Origin: Candidatus Saccharicenans sp.
GTDB taxonomy: Bacteria; Acidobacteriota; Aminicenantia; Aminicenantales; Saccharicenantaceae
Direction: 5' to 3'
DNA length: 64,000 nucleotides
NCBI GenBank assembly: GCA_017992175.1
Contig: JAGOPD010000001.1
Span: 1-64,000 of the forward strand
Shown: positions 7,984 to 17,241 of the stretch, in pieces
How positions within the stretch are numbered: position 1 is the first letter of the stretch
Layout of the letters: the number at the start of each line of letters is the position of its first letter
Made by a program: the position numbers and the translations under genes
Notes under the pieces: model-generated
What the model was told of the DNA's origin: nothing
Databases searched by the model: none
The model's input: only the letters and a program-made list of their open reading frames with translations

Positions 7984-8841
7984 CTATTCAGCCCAGCCAA
8001 GCTTTTCTTTAACCAGGTTGTAATAGCTGCGCCAGGGAGAGGTCACCAGCTGAAGTTCCAGAACAGATTTCCTGATTTCAATTATTTCATTCTTATCAAT
8101 GGTCTGTCCTCTTTGCCCGTCAATAGTGATAAAGACTTTTTCTTCCGGTGATAACAATTTAATTTTGATGTCTGAATCAGCCGGAATCAGCAATGGCCGG
8201 AAAGACAGGGTATGGGGGCAGATTGGAGTCAGAATGATAGTCTCGACTCCAGGGTGAACGATTGGCCCTCCAGCTGAAAGAGAATAAGCCGTAGAGCCGG
8301 TTGGACTGGATAAAATTAAGCCATCTCCTTTTAACCTGGTCACTTCCTGCCCGTTGATATAAATCAACATCTCTATCATCCGGGCCAGAGCCCCTTTATT
8401 CAAAACCACATCATTCAAACAGAGATCGGCCTGATCTTTATACTTCACCTCAAGCAGAGTCCGCTGGCTGATGAAGCCATTCTCATCCTTTAAAAAGGCT
8501 TCCAGGACGGGAAAAGCCTCGTCGACAGGAATTTCAGTCAAAAAGCCAAGGCGGCCAAGATTCAGCCCGATGACCGGTACACCGGCTCTGGCAGCCGGGG
8601 CGGCTATACTTAGCAGGGTGCCGTCTCCACCCAGAACGATGATGGCCTGACTTAAGGCCGCCAGGTCTTCCCGCCGGCAACCGCCAGATAAATTCAGCTT
8701 CCGAGCTGCCACTTCTTCCAGCAGGCAATTAATCCCCTGCCTTTCAAGATAGCTCATGATCTCCTTCAGGATTTTTTCTATTCCCGGAGCATGCGGCTTA
8801 ATAGCAATTCCTATTTGGTCAATTTTTTTCTTCCTGTCCAT
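7984..8841 (-). CDS. nadK: NAD kinase
   Basis: This 285-residue cytoplasmic enzyme phosphorylates NAD to NADP. It has the defining IIVLGGDGTLLS motif (GGDG at residues 71-74), the LNLGRLGFLTE segment and DGLILSSPTGSTAYSLSAGGPIVHP, which shapes the NAD site. Length is normal. Its start overlaps tlyA by 23 nt, and it is the last gene of the long co-directional run. A short GGGCT/AGCCC inverted repeat spans the stop codon (7981-7994) but lacks a clean T-run. Confidence 0.95.
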   Translation of the reverse strand: MDRKKKIDQIGIAIKPHAPGIEKILKEIMSYLERQGINCLLEEVAARKLNLSGGCRREDLAALSQAIIVLGGDGTLLSIAAPAARAGVPVIGLNLGRLGFLTEIPVDEAFPVLEAFLKDENGFISQRTLLEVKYKDQADLCLNDVVLNKGALARMIEMLIYINGQEVTRLKGDGLILSSPTGSTAYSLSAGGPIVHPGVETIILTPICPHTLSFRPLLIPADSDIKIKLLSPEEKVFITIDGQRGQTIDKNEIIEIRKSVLELQLVTSPWRSYYNLVKEKLGWAE

Positions 8842-9619
8842 CGGTTAACGTCTCCTCAACGATCTTTTTCAGGTTATTCTGGCTCAGGCCGCCGGCCTCA
8901 GGCTTTAACCAGACCAGAAATTCCTGATTGCCCTTTTGTCCTAAAACAGGACTGGCCACCAGCCCCTGGACACTAAAGCCAAGAGAGACTACTCCAGCCA
9001 GCACTTGCTCAAGCACCTGGCGGTGGGTTTCTCTGTTTCTGATTATACCTTTTTTGCCCACCTGGTTTCGACGGGCCTCAAACTGAGGTTTGACGAGGGC
9101 GATCAGATCTCCTTGTTTGATTATATTTTTTACAGCTGGCAGGATCTTGAGGATAGAGATAAAGGACACATCCATGACCACCAGCTCTGGCCCGTCTTTT
9201 AAGTCGGAGGGCTCCAGATAACGAGCGTTCTTCTCAATAGTCTTGACCCTGGGATCCCGGGCCAGTTTCCAGTCAAGTTGCTTGATATTAACATCAACTG
9301 CATAGACCTGGCGGGCTCCTGCCTGGAGGAGGCAATCGGTAAAACCGCCAGTTGATGAGCCAATGTCAAGAGCGGTAACTCCCCGGGTTTTGACCGGAAA
9401 AACCTGAAGAGCCCTGGCCAGTTTAGCCCCGGCCCGGCTCACGTAGGGGAAAGACTGCTCAATAGCCAGAGCAGAATCCGGGCTAATCAGGGTGCCTGGT
9501 TTGGTGACAGCCTGGCCATTGACTTTGACCTGGCCGGAAATAATTAGAGCCTGAGCCTTCTCCTGGCTGGGGGCTAATCCCTGCCCGACCAGCAGGAAAT
9601 CAAGTCTGATTTTATTCAT
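8819..9619 (-). CDS. tlyA: TlyA-family rRNA ribose methyltransferase
   Basis: This 266-residue protein has an N-terminal S4 RNA-binding domain (RLDFLLVGQGLAPSQEKAQA, VKVNG) and a FtsJ-like SAM methyltransferase domain with ALDIGSSTGGFTDCLLQAGA. TlyA enzymes 2'-O-methylate 16S and, in some bacteria, 23S rRNA; the name hemolysin is historical. It lies between dxs and nadK, an arrangement common in many bacteria where tlyA follows the xse-ispA-dxs block. No strong ribosome site precedes the ATG, consistent with coupling to dxs 23 nt away. Confidence 0.93.
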   Translation of the reverse strand: MNKIRLDFLLVGQGLAPSQEKAQALIISGQVKVNGQAVTKPGTLISPDSALAIEQSFPYVSRAGAKLARALQVFPVKTRGVTALDIGSSTGGFTDCLLQAGARQVYAVDVNIKQLDWKLARDPRVKTIEKNARYLEPSDLKDGPELVVMDVSFISILKILPAVKNIIKQGDLIALVKPQFEARRNQVGKKGIIRNRETHRQVLEQVLAGVVSLGFSVQGLVASPVLGQKGNQEFLVWLKPEAGGLSQNNLKKIVEETLTDGQEEKN

Positions 9620-9642
9620 TTTGCTGGGTGACCGGAGCGCCT

Positions 9643-11520
9643 TTAGCTCGAATAAAAGCGGCTGATATCTTCCACCAGGCTATCAGCATCGAGCCTCAGC
9701 AGTTTTCTTATCTCTTCTGCCTTCCCCACCGGGTAAAGAGCTGAAGTCAGGCCAAAACTTTTGAACCTGAACTGATACAACCCCTGGCGGTCGAGAAGCT
9801 CCCTGACGGCAGTGCCGAAGCCTCCTTCCAGAATACCCTCTTCCAGAGTGAAAATCGTCCTGGCTTTTTGAGCCTGGCTGATAATCAACTCTTTATCCAG
9901 CGGCCGGGCAAAGCGGGCATTGATGACAGCTAAGGACAGGCCCTTTTCTTCCAACCGGTTGGCCACTTCCAGAGCGGTATGGACCGGATAGCCATAAGCA
10001 ATAATCAGGTCCTGCCCAGGTTTCAGCAGTTCTGCCTGGCCAGCGGGCAGAAAAGAAAAATTGGGGTCGACCTTGACTCCGAAGCCTTTACCTTTGGGAA
10101 ACCTGATGGCGACTGGATGCCCATACTGGAAAGCAGAATAAATCATCTGACGAAGCTCATTTTCATCCTTGGGAGCCATCAGGATCATATTTGGCAGGTG
10201 TCTGAGGTAAGCAATATCATTAATACCCTGATGAGTTGGGCCGTCTTCTCCCACCAAGCCTGCCCGGTCGAGGGCGAAAATTACTGGCAAATCCATTAAA
10301 CAAACATCATGAAAAATCTGATCATAGGCCCGCTGGAGGAAAGTAGAATAAATAGCGACTACCGGCTTAAGACCAGCTATAGCCAGGCCCGCCGCAAAAT
10401 TAACCGCATGTTGCTCGGCTATACCTACATCAAAAAACCGGTCAGGATGTTCAGCCGCAAACCTATTAAGCCCGGTGCCATCAGTCATAGCAGCGGTGAT
10501 GGCCAGGATCGAGTCATCCTGGCTGCCCAGATCAGCTATGGCTTCACCGAAAACTTGAGAAAAAGTTGGGTTGTTCTCCTGACGGGTTGGGACCCCGGTA
10601 TTAATATTGAAAGGTGAAGAGCTGTGAAATTTTTCCGGGTCAAGCTGGGCCGGCCGGTACCCCTTTCCTTTCTGAGTAACACAGTGAACCAGCACCGGGC
10701 CCGGATATTCCCTGGCATTTTCAAAAGCTTCAATTAAGGAATGAAGACTGTGCCCGTGAATCGGGCCGACATAACGGATCCCCAGCTCTTCAAAAAAGAT
10801 GCCGGGGAAAAAAGTCTTCTTCATCAGGTCTTCAAAAGCCCGGGCAGTTTTTATTAAAGGACGCCCAATTTTTGGAATAGACCTCAAGACTGATTTGGCC
10901 TGTTCTTTCATCTTCAAAAAGGGCTGGCCGGAAGCCATATATGACAGATAGCTGGACAGAGCCCCGACGCTTGGCGAGATGCTCATTTCGTTATAATTCA
11001 GAACAATGATTAATCTCTCCCGGAGGTGCCCAATTTGATTTAAAGCTTCGTAAGCTGCCCCGCCAGTCAAGCTGCCATCTCCAACTACCGCGATGACGTT
11101 ATAGTCTTCATGTTTTTTGTCCCTGGCCACGGCCAGTCCGAGAGCAGCCGACAGGGCGGTAGAAGCATGACCGGTATTATAAATATCATGCTGGCTTTCT
11201 TCCCGGCTGGGGTAACCCAATAAGCCTCCCGATTGGCGTAAGCGGCTGAAGGCTTCCCGCCGGCCGGTAATTAACTTGTGGGTATAGCACTGATGGCCGA
11301 CATCCCAGATAATCTTGTCTCGCGGAGAATCAAAAACATAATGAAGAGCCAGAGTTAGCTCGACTGCTCCGAGATTAGAGGCCAGATGCCCGCCATTCCG
11401 GGCCACCGTCTCGATGATTTTTGCTCGGATTTCTGAGGCCAATTCCTTCAGTTCATTCAGTGACAGTTTTTTCAAATCCTGGGGAGAGTTTATCTTAAGC
11501 AACAGTTTTTCCGGACTCAT
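9643..11520 (-). CDS. dxs: 1-deoxy-D-xylulose-5-phosphate synthase
   Basis: This 625-residue thiamine-diphosphate enzyme condenses pyruvate and glyceraldehyde 3-phosphate, the first step of the MEP isoprenoid pathway. It shows the catalytic-His segment DVGHQCYTHKLITGR, the ThDP motif GDGSLTGGAAYEALN, and the transketolase-type pyrimidine segment with DRAGLVGEDGPTHQG. Length is normal. Its ATG overlaps the stop of ispA by 4 nt (ATGA), placing two isoprenoid genes in direct translational coupling. Confidence 0.97.
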   Translation of the reverse strand: MSPEKLLLKINSPQDLKKLSLNELKELASEIRAKIIETVARNGGHLASNLGAVELTLALHYVFDSPRDKIIWDVGHQCYTHKLITGRREAFSRLRQSGGLLGYPSREESQHDIYNTGHASTALSAALGLAVARDKKHEDYNVIAVVGDGSLTGGAAYEALNQIGHLRERLIIVLNYNEMSISPSVGALSSYLSYMASGQPFLKMKEQAKSVLRSIPKIGRPLIKTARAFEDLMKKTFFPGIFFEELGIRYVGPIHGHSLHSLIEAFENAREYPGPVLVHCVTQKGKGYRPAQLDPEKFHSSSPFNINTGVPTRQENNPTFSQVFGEAIADLGSQDDSILAITAAMTDGTGLNRFAAEHPDRFFDVGIAEQHAVNFAAGLAIAGLKPVVAIYSTFLQRAYDQIFHDVCLMDLPVIFALDRAGLVGEDGPTHQGINDIAYLRHLPNMILMAPKDENELRQMIYSAFQYGHPVAIRFPKGKGFGVKVDPNFSFLPAGQAELLKPGQDLIIAYGYPVHTALEVANRLEEKGLSLAVINARFARPLDKELIISQAQKARTIFTLEEGILEGGFGTAVRELLDRQGLYQFRFKSFGLTSALYPVGKAEEIRKLLRLDADSLVEDISRFYSS

Positions 11521-12380
11521 GATTGTCCCTCTGGTAAGAATTCAAGCTGACTGGCAAAATACTCCAGGAAGCTGGAGTTGATATCAGCTCTCTTTATAGT
11601 TTCAATCGCCTGGCTTAGCCAGTTGTTGACCTGATCTTTCGCCTTTTGGGGCCCGAGACACCTGGCCAGGTTAGGCCGGAAATTCCCGGCAGGAACTATG
11701 TCCGTTTTGATATCTTCCAGGTCATCTCTCAATTGCCAGGCCAGTCCCAATCTGGTTCCATAGTCGTCAAGAGCCCTGATCTGAGGCAGGCTGGCAGAGG
11801 CCAGCTTCGCCCCGCTGACCACTGAAACCCGGATCAGCCCGGCTGTCTTTTTTTTAGCCAGTTCTTCGTAGGCCTCAATACTCGTTTCGCCCGGATCAAA
11901 ACTCAGGTCAAGCCATTGACCGGCAATCATCCCGGCCGGACCAGCCGCCCGGGCGATGTCCTGGCAGACTTCTTCTTTTAACTGCGGGCCGCCTGGCGGC
12001 CAGGGAGCCACCGACAGAATTTCAAAAGCCAGAGACAGCAGTCCATCACCAGCCAGTAGAGCCAGAGCTTCGCCAAACTTTTTATGACAGGTTGGCTGCC
12101 CGCGCCGGACATCATCATTGTCCATAGCTGGCAGGTCATCATGAATCAGCGAATAATTATGAATATACTCAATGGCACAGGCGTAGGGCAGCAGGATTTT
12201 TTCTGTTAAACCAAAATATTCTCCTGAAACCAGCAGCAAAATGGGACGGATTCTCTTCCCGCCGGAGAAAACTGCATAGCGCATGGCGGCCAAAACCCTG
12301 GAATCATCCCCGGTCAGATAGGAAGCCAGAGCCTCTTCGAGGCAGGCCCTTTTCTCCTGAAGATAATCAATTGGTTCCAT
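11517..12380 (-). CDS. ispA: Polyprenyl diphosphate synthase, farnesyl-type
   Basis: This 287-residue enzyme condenses IPP with allylic diphosphates. The first Asp-rich motif is DDLPAMDNDD, preceded by HNYSLIH, closely matching the farnesyl-diphosphate synthase IspA pattern; the second is LRDDLEDIKTD. The product is therefore probably C15, though chain length cannot be fixed by eye. The frame is open further upstream, but ATG 12380 is chosen because AGGA lies about 8 nt before it, xseB occupies the upstream stretch, and homology begins shortly after. It ends in a 4-nt overlap with dxs. Confidence 0.93.
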   Translation of the reverse strand: MEPIDYLQEKRACLEEALASYLTGDDSRVLAAMRYAVFSGGKRIRPILLLVSGEYFGLTEKILLPYACAIEYIHNYSLIHDDLPAMDNDDVRRGQPTCHKKFGEALALLAGDGLLSLAFEILSVAPWPPGGPQLKEEVCQDIARAAGPAGMIAGQWLDLSFDPGETSIEAYEELAKKKTAGLIRVSVVSGAKLASASLPQIRALDDYGTRLGLAWQLRDDLEDIKTDIVPAGNFRPNLARCLGPQKAKDQVNNWLSQAIETIKRADINSSFLEYFASQLEFLPEGQS

Positions 12381-12411
12381 GATTGGTTCCTGGGCGCCGA
12401 TTATTTCCGGT

Positions 12412-12726
12412 TTATTTGTCGTTTTCCTCGTCCGGTTCTTCCTGACCGGCTTCTTCCTCTGGCTCTGCCTGTCTGAAATCGGCTTCCAGATCCTCCAGTT
12501 CAAATTCCCGGGCTTTCAATGCCCCCTTCTCATCCTTGATCAAAATTTCAACCTTTTTCTCGGCTTTGTCCAGTTCTGATCTCAGAAATCTGGCTAATTT
12601 TATCCCTTTTTCAAACAGGGCTAATGATTCATTTAAGGACAGGCCGCCTTTTTCCAGTTTGTTAACAATCAGCTCCAGTTCACTCAGGGCTTTTTCAAAA
12701 TTCATTTCCCGACCTTTAGTATTCAT
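12412..12726 (-). CDS. xseB: Exodeoxyribonuclease VII small subunit
   Basis: This 104-residue protein contains the compact helical-hairpin core FEKALSELELIVNKLEKGGLSLNESLALFEKGIKL of XseB, followed by an acidic tail (about residues 75-104, rich in Glu and Asp). It forms the many-copy stalk of exonuclease VII with XseA, degrading single-stranded DNA. The ATG overlaps the xseA stop by 4 nt. A second in-frame ATG seven codons downstream is also possible. Confidence 0.92.
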   Translation of the reverse strand: MNTKGREMNFEKALSELELIVNKLEKGGLSLNESLALFEKGIKLARFLRSELDKAEKKVEILIKDEKGALKAREFELEDLEADFRQAEPEEEAGQEEPDEENDK

Positions 12727-14108
12727 TTTGTCTCCTTGATGAATCTTGATTCTATTTTTATCCCGGGATCAATGTCTTTGACCTGGCAGTTAATTTCCCC
12801 GCGGTAAAACGAAACAATCAGATCTTCGCCGGGCTCAACTTCAGTGGCCTTAACCACTGGCAGCAGGCCACCCGCTTTCCAGCAAATTGCATATCCCTTC
12901 TTGAGAATGTTCAAAGGTGAAAGATTGGAAAGAGAAGAAGACAGCTTTTCCCAGCCGGCTTCATGATCTTTCATTTTTAGCTCGATGAGATGTTTGAGCT
13001 TTTCTGCCTGGGCTTCAGCTCGCGCCCGGCTTTCACTGATGTACCTTTTCTCTTCAAGTACCGCTCTAACTGACCTGGTCTTCAGGTCGTCGACCCGCTG
13101 AGCTAAAGTCATCAGCTTCACCTGAAAATTACGGTAGATGTACTCTTCAGCCAGGAGATTGACCTTGTTTCTTTTGATTTCGAGCAGATACTTTTCAGCC
13201 TGACCAAGCCGGGCGGCTAACTGGTCAATTCTAATCCTGAATTCTTCTTCCTTGGCCACAACCATTTCAGCCGCAGCTGAGGGGGTTGAGGCTCTGATGT
13301 CGGCCACAAAATCAGCAATGGTAAAATCGATTTCGTGGCCAACGGCTGAGATGACTGGCTTGGTTTTCATGCAATTAAAAATAGCCCGGGCTACCACCTC
13401 TTCATTGAACGCCCACAGGTCTTCTACTGACCCGCCGCCCCGTCCGACGATAACCACATCAATGTCATCTCTCTGCCTGAAATAATCGAGACCAGCGGCA
13501 ATTTGCTCAGCTGCTCCTTCACCCTGAACCTGAGCAGGGTAAATGACCAGATGGAGGCGGTTAAACCGCCGTTCGAGAATGCGCAGTATATCTCTGATGG
13601 CCGCTCCGGTTGGAGAGGTGACAATGCCAATCGTTTTGGGCAGAAGGGGAAGTTTCTTCTTATACTTTTCATCAAACAGGCCTTCAGCCCGCAGCTTTTC
13701 TTTGAGCTGTTCAAAAGCCAGCTGGAGGGCTCCCTTTCCCCGCAACTCGAGTTTTTCCACTACCAGTTGGTACTCGCCGCGCGCCTGGTAAACAGCTATT
13801 TTCCCTCCGCAGATAACCTTGATTCCATTTTTTAATTCAAATTTTGGCAGAAGCGAATTCTTCCTGTTTTCGGTCTGAATTCGGAAGGCGCTAAATTTAA
13901 AGAGGACAGCCTTTAACTGCACTTCTTCCTGAGACTGGTCATCTTTCAGGGTGAAATAATAATGACCGGATGATGGCTGCCTCAGGTTGGAAATCTCGCC
14001 TTCCACCCAGACGAAAGGAAAAGAGCTTTCCAGTTCGAAACTGATGAGTTTAGTTAGCTCGCTGACTGTATAAACTTTGTCCTTTATGATCAGGCTATCA
14101 GTCTTCAA
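12723..14108 (-). CDS. xseA: Exodeoxyribonuclease VII large subunit
   Basis: This protein of about 461 residues is the catalytic subunit of exonuclease VII. It has the N-terminal OB domain (YTVSELTKLISFELESSFPFVWVEGEISN), the catalytic region GIVTSPTGAAIRDIL, VIVGRGGGSVEDLWAFNEEVVARAI and SAVGHEIDFTIADFVADIRASTPSAAAE, then a coiled-coil region. No ATG start exists. TTG 14108 is preferred because GAGGA lies 5 nt before it; TTG 14120, four codons upstream, is the alternative. Either start overlaps the end of ymdB. Confidence 0.94.
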   Translation of the reverse strand: MKTDSLIIKDKVYTVSELTKLISFELESSFPFVWVEGEISNLRQPSSGHYYFTLKDDQSQEEVQLKAVLFKFSAFRIQTENRKNSLLPKFELKNGIKVICGGKIAVYQARGEYQLVVEKLELRGKGALQLAFEQLKEKLRAEGLFDEKYKKKLPLLPKTIGIVTSPTGAAIRDILRILERRFNRLHLVIYPAQVQGEGAAEQIAAGLDYFRQRDDIDVVIVGRGGGSVEDLWAFNEEVVARAIFNCMKTKPVISAVGHEIDFTIADFVADIRASTPSAAAEMVVAKEEEFRIRIDQLAARLGQAEKYLLEIKRNKVNLLAEEYIYRNFQVKLMTLAQRVDDLKTRSVRAVLEEKRYISESRARAEAQAEKLKHLIELKMKDHEAGWEKLSSSLSNLSPLNILKKGYAICWKAGGLLPVVKATEVEPGEDLIVSFYRGEINCQVKDIDPGIKIESRFIKETK

Positions 14109-14901
14109 GACTATCCTCAATCATAATTTCTCTTTTTATACTTAAAGCTTTTCCGGTCTGAGAGTCAATCTCAATCAGGACGGCCGCCAGGATCAGGCCT
14201 TTATTGGCTGGCTCAAACTTTTGCGGCCGGCCGGTTAAAAACCGGCTGATGGCCTGTTCGGGCTTCATGCCGATGACTGAATCCAAGCCGCCAGCCATGC
14301 CAACATCGGATATATAAGCCGTTCCCCGCGGTAAAATTCTATCATCAGCTGTCTGAATGTGAGTATGGGTGCCAAGCAGGGCTGATACCCGGCCGTCAAG
14401 AAACCAGGCCAGGGCCTGTTTTTCAGAAGTGGCTTCAGCGTGGAAATCAATAATGACGACGGGTGTCCGGGCTAAAATTGTTTCAAGATCTTTTTCTGCC
14501 CGGCGAAAGGGGCAATCTACCGGTTCCATAAAGACCCGTCCCTGGAGATTAAGAACGGCAGCCTTTATGCCATTTTCATTCTGAAAGAGGTAATAGCCAT
14601 GCCCGGGGTTACCTTCAGGATAATTGGCTGGCCGGATGAGCCGCGGTTCTTTATCGAGGTAATTGAAAACCTCCTTCTTATCCCAGATATGATTGCCGGA
14701 AGTCAGCACCTCAACCTGCAATAAGAGTTCCCGGCCAATGTCTTCGGTCAGGCCGATACCTCCCGCCGCATTTTCTCCGTTGGCGATTACCAGATCAGGG
14801 CAGTATTTTTTTTTGAGGTCAGGCAGAAACCGGCTAACTGCCTGACGCCCGGGACGGCCAACGATATCTCCAATAAAAAGAACCTTAAAATTATCTGGCA
14901 T
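14098..14901 (-). CDS. ymdB: YmdB-family metallophosphoesterase
   Basis: This 267-residue protein has all metal-binding motifs of the YmdB family: [34 protein letters not shown] and [12 protein letters not shown]. In Bacillus subtilis YmdB hydrolyses 2',3'-cyclic nucleotides and affects biofilm and motility decisions. As in Bacillus it lies directly downstream of the RNase Y gene, here overlapping it by 11 nt, which supports a link with RNA turnover products. Length is normal. Confidence 0.93.
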   Translation of the reverse strand: MPDNFKVLFIGDIVGRPGRQAVSRFLPDLKKKYCPDLVIANGENAAGGIGLTEDIGRELLLQVEVLTSGNHIWDKKEVFNYLDKEPRLIRPANYPEGNPGHGYYLFQNENGIKAAVLNLQGRVFMEPVDCPFRRAEKDLETILARTPVVIIDFHAEATSEKQALAWFLDGRVSALLGTHTHIQTADDRILPRGTAYISDVGMAGGLDSVIGMKPEQAISRFLTGRPQKFEPANKGLILAAVLIEIDSQTGKALSIKREIMIEDSLED

Positions 14902-16459
14902 ATTCTACCGCTCTCATTTCTCTGATGACCATTACCTTAATCTGGCCGGGATAATCGAGCTCTTCCTTGATTTTCTGAGCTATATCTCTAGCAATGACAG
15001 CTGCTTGATCGTCAGAGATTTTCTGGGCATCAACAATGATCCGTATCTCGCGCCCGGCCTGCAGGGCAAAAGCCTTAGCCACACCTTCAAAGGAGGTAGC
15101 AATCTGCTCGAGTTTTTCCAGCCTTTGAACATAGGTTTCAAGAAGTTCCCGGCGGGCTCCAGGCCTGGCTGCTGACAGAGTATCAGCCGCCTGAACCAGG
15201 ACAGCTTCCACCGAAGGAAAATCTATATCCCGGTGATGAGAGGCAATCGCCTGAACCACCGCTTCAGTTTCTCCGTATTTCTTGGTCAACTCCACTGACA
15301 GTTCGGTATGAGTTCCTTCGTAGTCTTTATCAACGGCCTTGCCTATATCATGGAGCAGACCGGCTCTCAGGGCTACCGTCACCTCCAGGCCAAGTTCCCT
15401 GGCCATCAGAGCCGCTAGCAGAGCGACTTCTTTTGAATGCTGGAGGACGTTTTGCCCGTAGCTTGTCCGGTACTTAAGTTTTCCCAGATATTTGACCAGT
15501 TCCGGATGCATGTTCTGAATTCCAAGCTCCAGTAGAGTGTTTTCACCTTCCTGCTTTATTTTTTCTTCCAGTTCAACTTTGACCTGTTCGACAATGTCTT
15601 CAATTCTGGCTGGATGAATCCGGCCGTCAGCCACCAGCTTTTCGATGGCCATTCTGGCCAATTCCCGCCGTAAGGGATCAAAACTCGACAGGATGACAGC
15701 TTCAGGAGTATCATCAATGATAATATCTACGCCAGTAGCCATCTCCAGGGCCCGGATATTACGGCCTTCCCGCCCGATGATCCGGCCTTTCATATCATCC
15801 GAGGGCAGGTCCACCACCGACACGGTGGTCTCAACGACATGTTCGGCTGCTGACCGCTGAATAGCATTGGAAATTATTTCCCGGGCTAAGACTTTGCCTT
15901 TTTCTTTGGTTTCTTCCTCAATTCTCCTGACTGTCTGAATAGCCTGGAGCTTGGCTTCATCTTCAATTTTGTGAACCAGCATATTTTTAGCTTCTTCCTG
16001 AGTCAGTCCTGATATTCTTTCCAGTTCCTTAGTCTGTTTTTCCAGAGCTTCGTGTATTTTTTGTTCGAGCTGTTCCAGCTCTTTTTCCTTAGCATACAAG
16101 CGCCTTTCTTTAACTGAAAATTCTTTTTCTTTTCTTTCCAGATTCTGATACCGTCTCTCCAGAGCTTCTTCTTTATGGAGTAGCCGGCGTTCCTGTTCGG
16201 TCAGCTTATATCTTTTTTCCTTGGTCTGAGCTTCAAACTCAGCCTGCCGGGCAGCATCCTTTTCCCGGGCTTCGCCCTCAACCTGCCTCTTAATTTTTTC
16301 GGCTTCCTGTTCTGCTCTGGCGACAATTTCTTTAGCTTTTTCTTCGGCTTTCAGGATACCTTTCAGGCCCTGGCTTCGTTTGAGAAAGACAAAAATCAGG
16401 ATTAAAAGCAGAATAGCTAAAAGTGGAATTCCCACCAGTAATAATGTTTTCATCTTCAA
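14891..16459 (-). CDS. rny: Ribonuclease Y
   Basis: This 522-residue endoribonuclease starts mRNA decay. It has an N-terminal membrane anchor (about residues 5-26), a long charged coiled coil (about 35-190), a KH domain (around [23 protein letters not shown]) and an HD domain ([14 protein letters not shown], with [10 protein letters not shown]). AGGAGG lies about 8 nt before the ATG. Domain order and length match RNase Y. Position next to ymdB matches Firmicutes; here the pair is also joined to zapA and the pheST/infC operon. Confidence 0.97.
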   Translation of the reverse strand: MKMKTLLLVGIPLLAILLLILIFVFLKRSQGLKGILKAEEKAKEIVARAEQEAEKIKRQVEGEAREKDAARQAEFEAQTKEKRYKLTEQERRLLHKEEALERRYQNLERKEKEFSVKERRLYAKEKELEQLEQKIHEALEKQTKELERISGLTQEEAKNMLVHKIEDEAKLQAIQTVRRIEEETKEKGKVLAREIISNAIQRSAAEHVVETTVSVVDLPSDDMKGRIIGREGRNIRALEMATGVDIIIDDTPEAVILSSFDPLRRELARMAIEKLVADGRIHPARIEDIVEQVKVELEEKIKQEGENTLLELGIQNMHPELVKYLGKLKYRTSYGQNVLQHSKEVALLAALMARELGLEVTVALRAGLLHDIGKAVDKDYEGTHTELSVELTKKYGETEAVVQAIASHHRDIDFPSVEAVLVQAADTLSAARPGARRELLETYVQRLEKLEQIATSFEGVAKAFALQAGREIRIIVDAQKISDDQAAVIARDIAQKIKEELDYPGQIKVMVIREMRAVEYAR

Positions 16460-16511
16460 ACCTCCTCGCCGGACTGCTGGTCAAAAGAGTTTACAAGGAG
16501 GTCAGGTAGTG

Positions 16512-16643
16512 TCAGGCTGACTCGCCGCTGGACGGTTGCCCCTTAAGCTGGCCGACAGGATCAAACCAGTCTTCTTCAAGCTTATGGCCAGAGATAGACT
16601 CGAGAACTAATTTATCAAAAGAATTAATAGTTAATTCTCCCAA
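16512..16643 (-). CDS. Possible small ORF between zapA and rny
   Basis: The zapA-rny gap holds an open frame of 43 codons from TTG 16643, two bases after the zapA stop. An internal ATT at 16628, preceded by GGGAG at about 8 nt, is a second start candidate giving 38 residues. The peptide reads like real coding sequence, with acidic LVLESISGHKLEEDWFDPV in the middle and a polar Ser/Gly-rich end. I recognise no family. It may be missed by gene callers because of its length and start codons. An inverted repeat, GAATTAA-TAG-TTAATTC at 16621-16637, covers its beginning and could affect translation. Confidence 0.35.
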   Translation of the reverse strand: MGELTINSFDKLVLESISGHKLEEDWFDPVGQLKGQPSSGESA

Positions 16644-16644
16644 A

Positions 16645-16974
16645 TTAAGGGGTGAGTTTTTCCAGTGGATTAAAATCAGATTCATAGTTCTTTACCTGAG
16701 CCTCAAGTTGAGCCAGCTCATTTTCCAGCCGGTCAAAAGCCTCTCTTAAACCGGCTGCCTCCCTTTCGGCTAAAAACAGTTCATCAGCTAGATTTAAGGC
16801 AGTTAGAACAGCTATTTTGGCTAAATCTGAAGACCGAGATTTAGCTGCCACTTCCTGCATTTTCTGATCAAGATAGGAGGTTAACTGGCTGATATATTCT
16901 TCGTCTTCTTCTCCTTTGACGCAGATCCGGTATTTATTTCCAAAAATTTCAATTTCAATTACTTTTTCGCTCAT
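16645..16974 (-). CDS. zapA: Cell division protein ZapA
   Basis: This 109-residue protein cross-links FtsZ protofilaments at the Z-ring. The N-terminal part VIEIEIFGNKYRICVKGEEDEEYISQLTSYLDQKMQEVA and the segment KIAVLTALNLADELF are characteristic of ZapA; the C-terminal half is a coiled coil. The ATG overlaps the upstream coiled-coil gene by 4 nt (ATGA). Its place between pheT and rny is common in bacteria where zapA follows pheST. Confidence 0.9.
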   Translation of the reverse strand: MSEKVIEIEIFGNKYRICVKGEEDEEYISQLTSYLDQKMQEVAAKSRSSDLAKIAVLTALNLADELFLAEREAAGLREAFDRLENELAQLEAQVKNYESDFNPLEKLTP

Positions 16975-17231
16975 ATTCCCAATTTTTCTATCTGGGCAAT
17001 TAGAGCTTCTAATTTGTCTTTAACCGCTTCCTTCTCTTGACGAAGCTGATTAAGTTCTTCGGTCATCAGGCCAAAGGCTTTTAGCTTTTCTTCCAGCTCT
17101 TTTTTTTCACCCTTGAGCTGCTTGGCTTCATCCTTCAGCCGGGCATTTTCAGCAGAAAGGCGGTTAAAATGTTCTACGATCTGAGAGATTTTGCCCTCCA
17201 GTATTTTAATCCGCTCAATCTCGGTTGTCAA
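16971..17231 (-). CDS. ZapB-like coiled-coil protein
   Basis: This 86-residue protein is almost one continuous coiled coil with heptad-spaced Leu/Ile and many Lys/Glu residues. Size, composition and a 4-nt overlap with zapA suggest a ZapB-like Z-ring partner that would bind ZapA. Coiled coils match many families by composition alone, so the assignment rests mainly on context. It follows pheT by 10 nt. Confidence 0.7.
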   Translation of the reverse strand: MTTEIERIKILEGKISQIVEHFNRLSAENARLKDEAKQLKGEKKELEEKLKAFGLMTEELNQLRQEKEAVKDKLEALIAQIEKLGI

Positions 17232-17241
17232 TTTGCCCTCC

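Noticed and set aside
7981-7994. Terminator at the end of nadK
   Set aside because: The GGGCT/AGCCC hairpin is only 5 bp, overlaps the stop codon and is not followed by a clear T-run, so I did not list it as a feature.
16460-16644. 6S RNA gene next to zapA
   Set aside because: The position and size fit, but I could not find the long stem with a central promoter-like bubble; the region reads better as a small ORF plus the rny leader.
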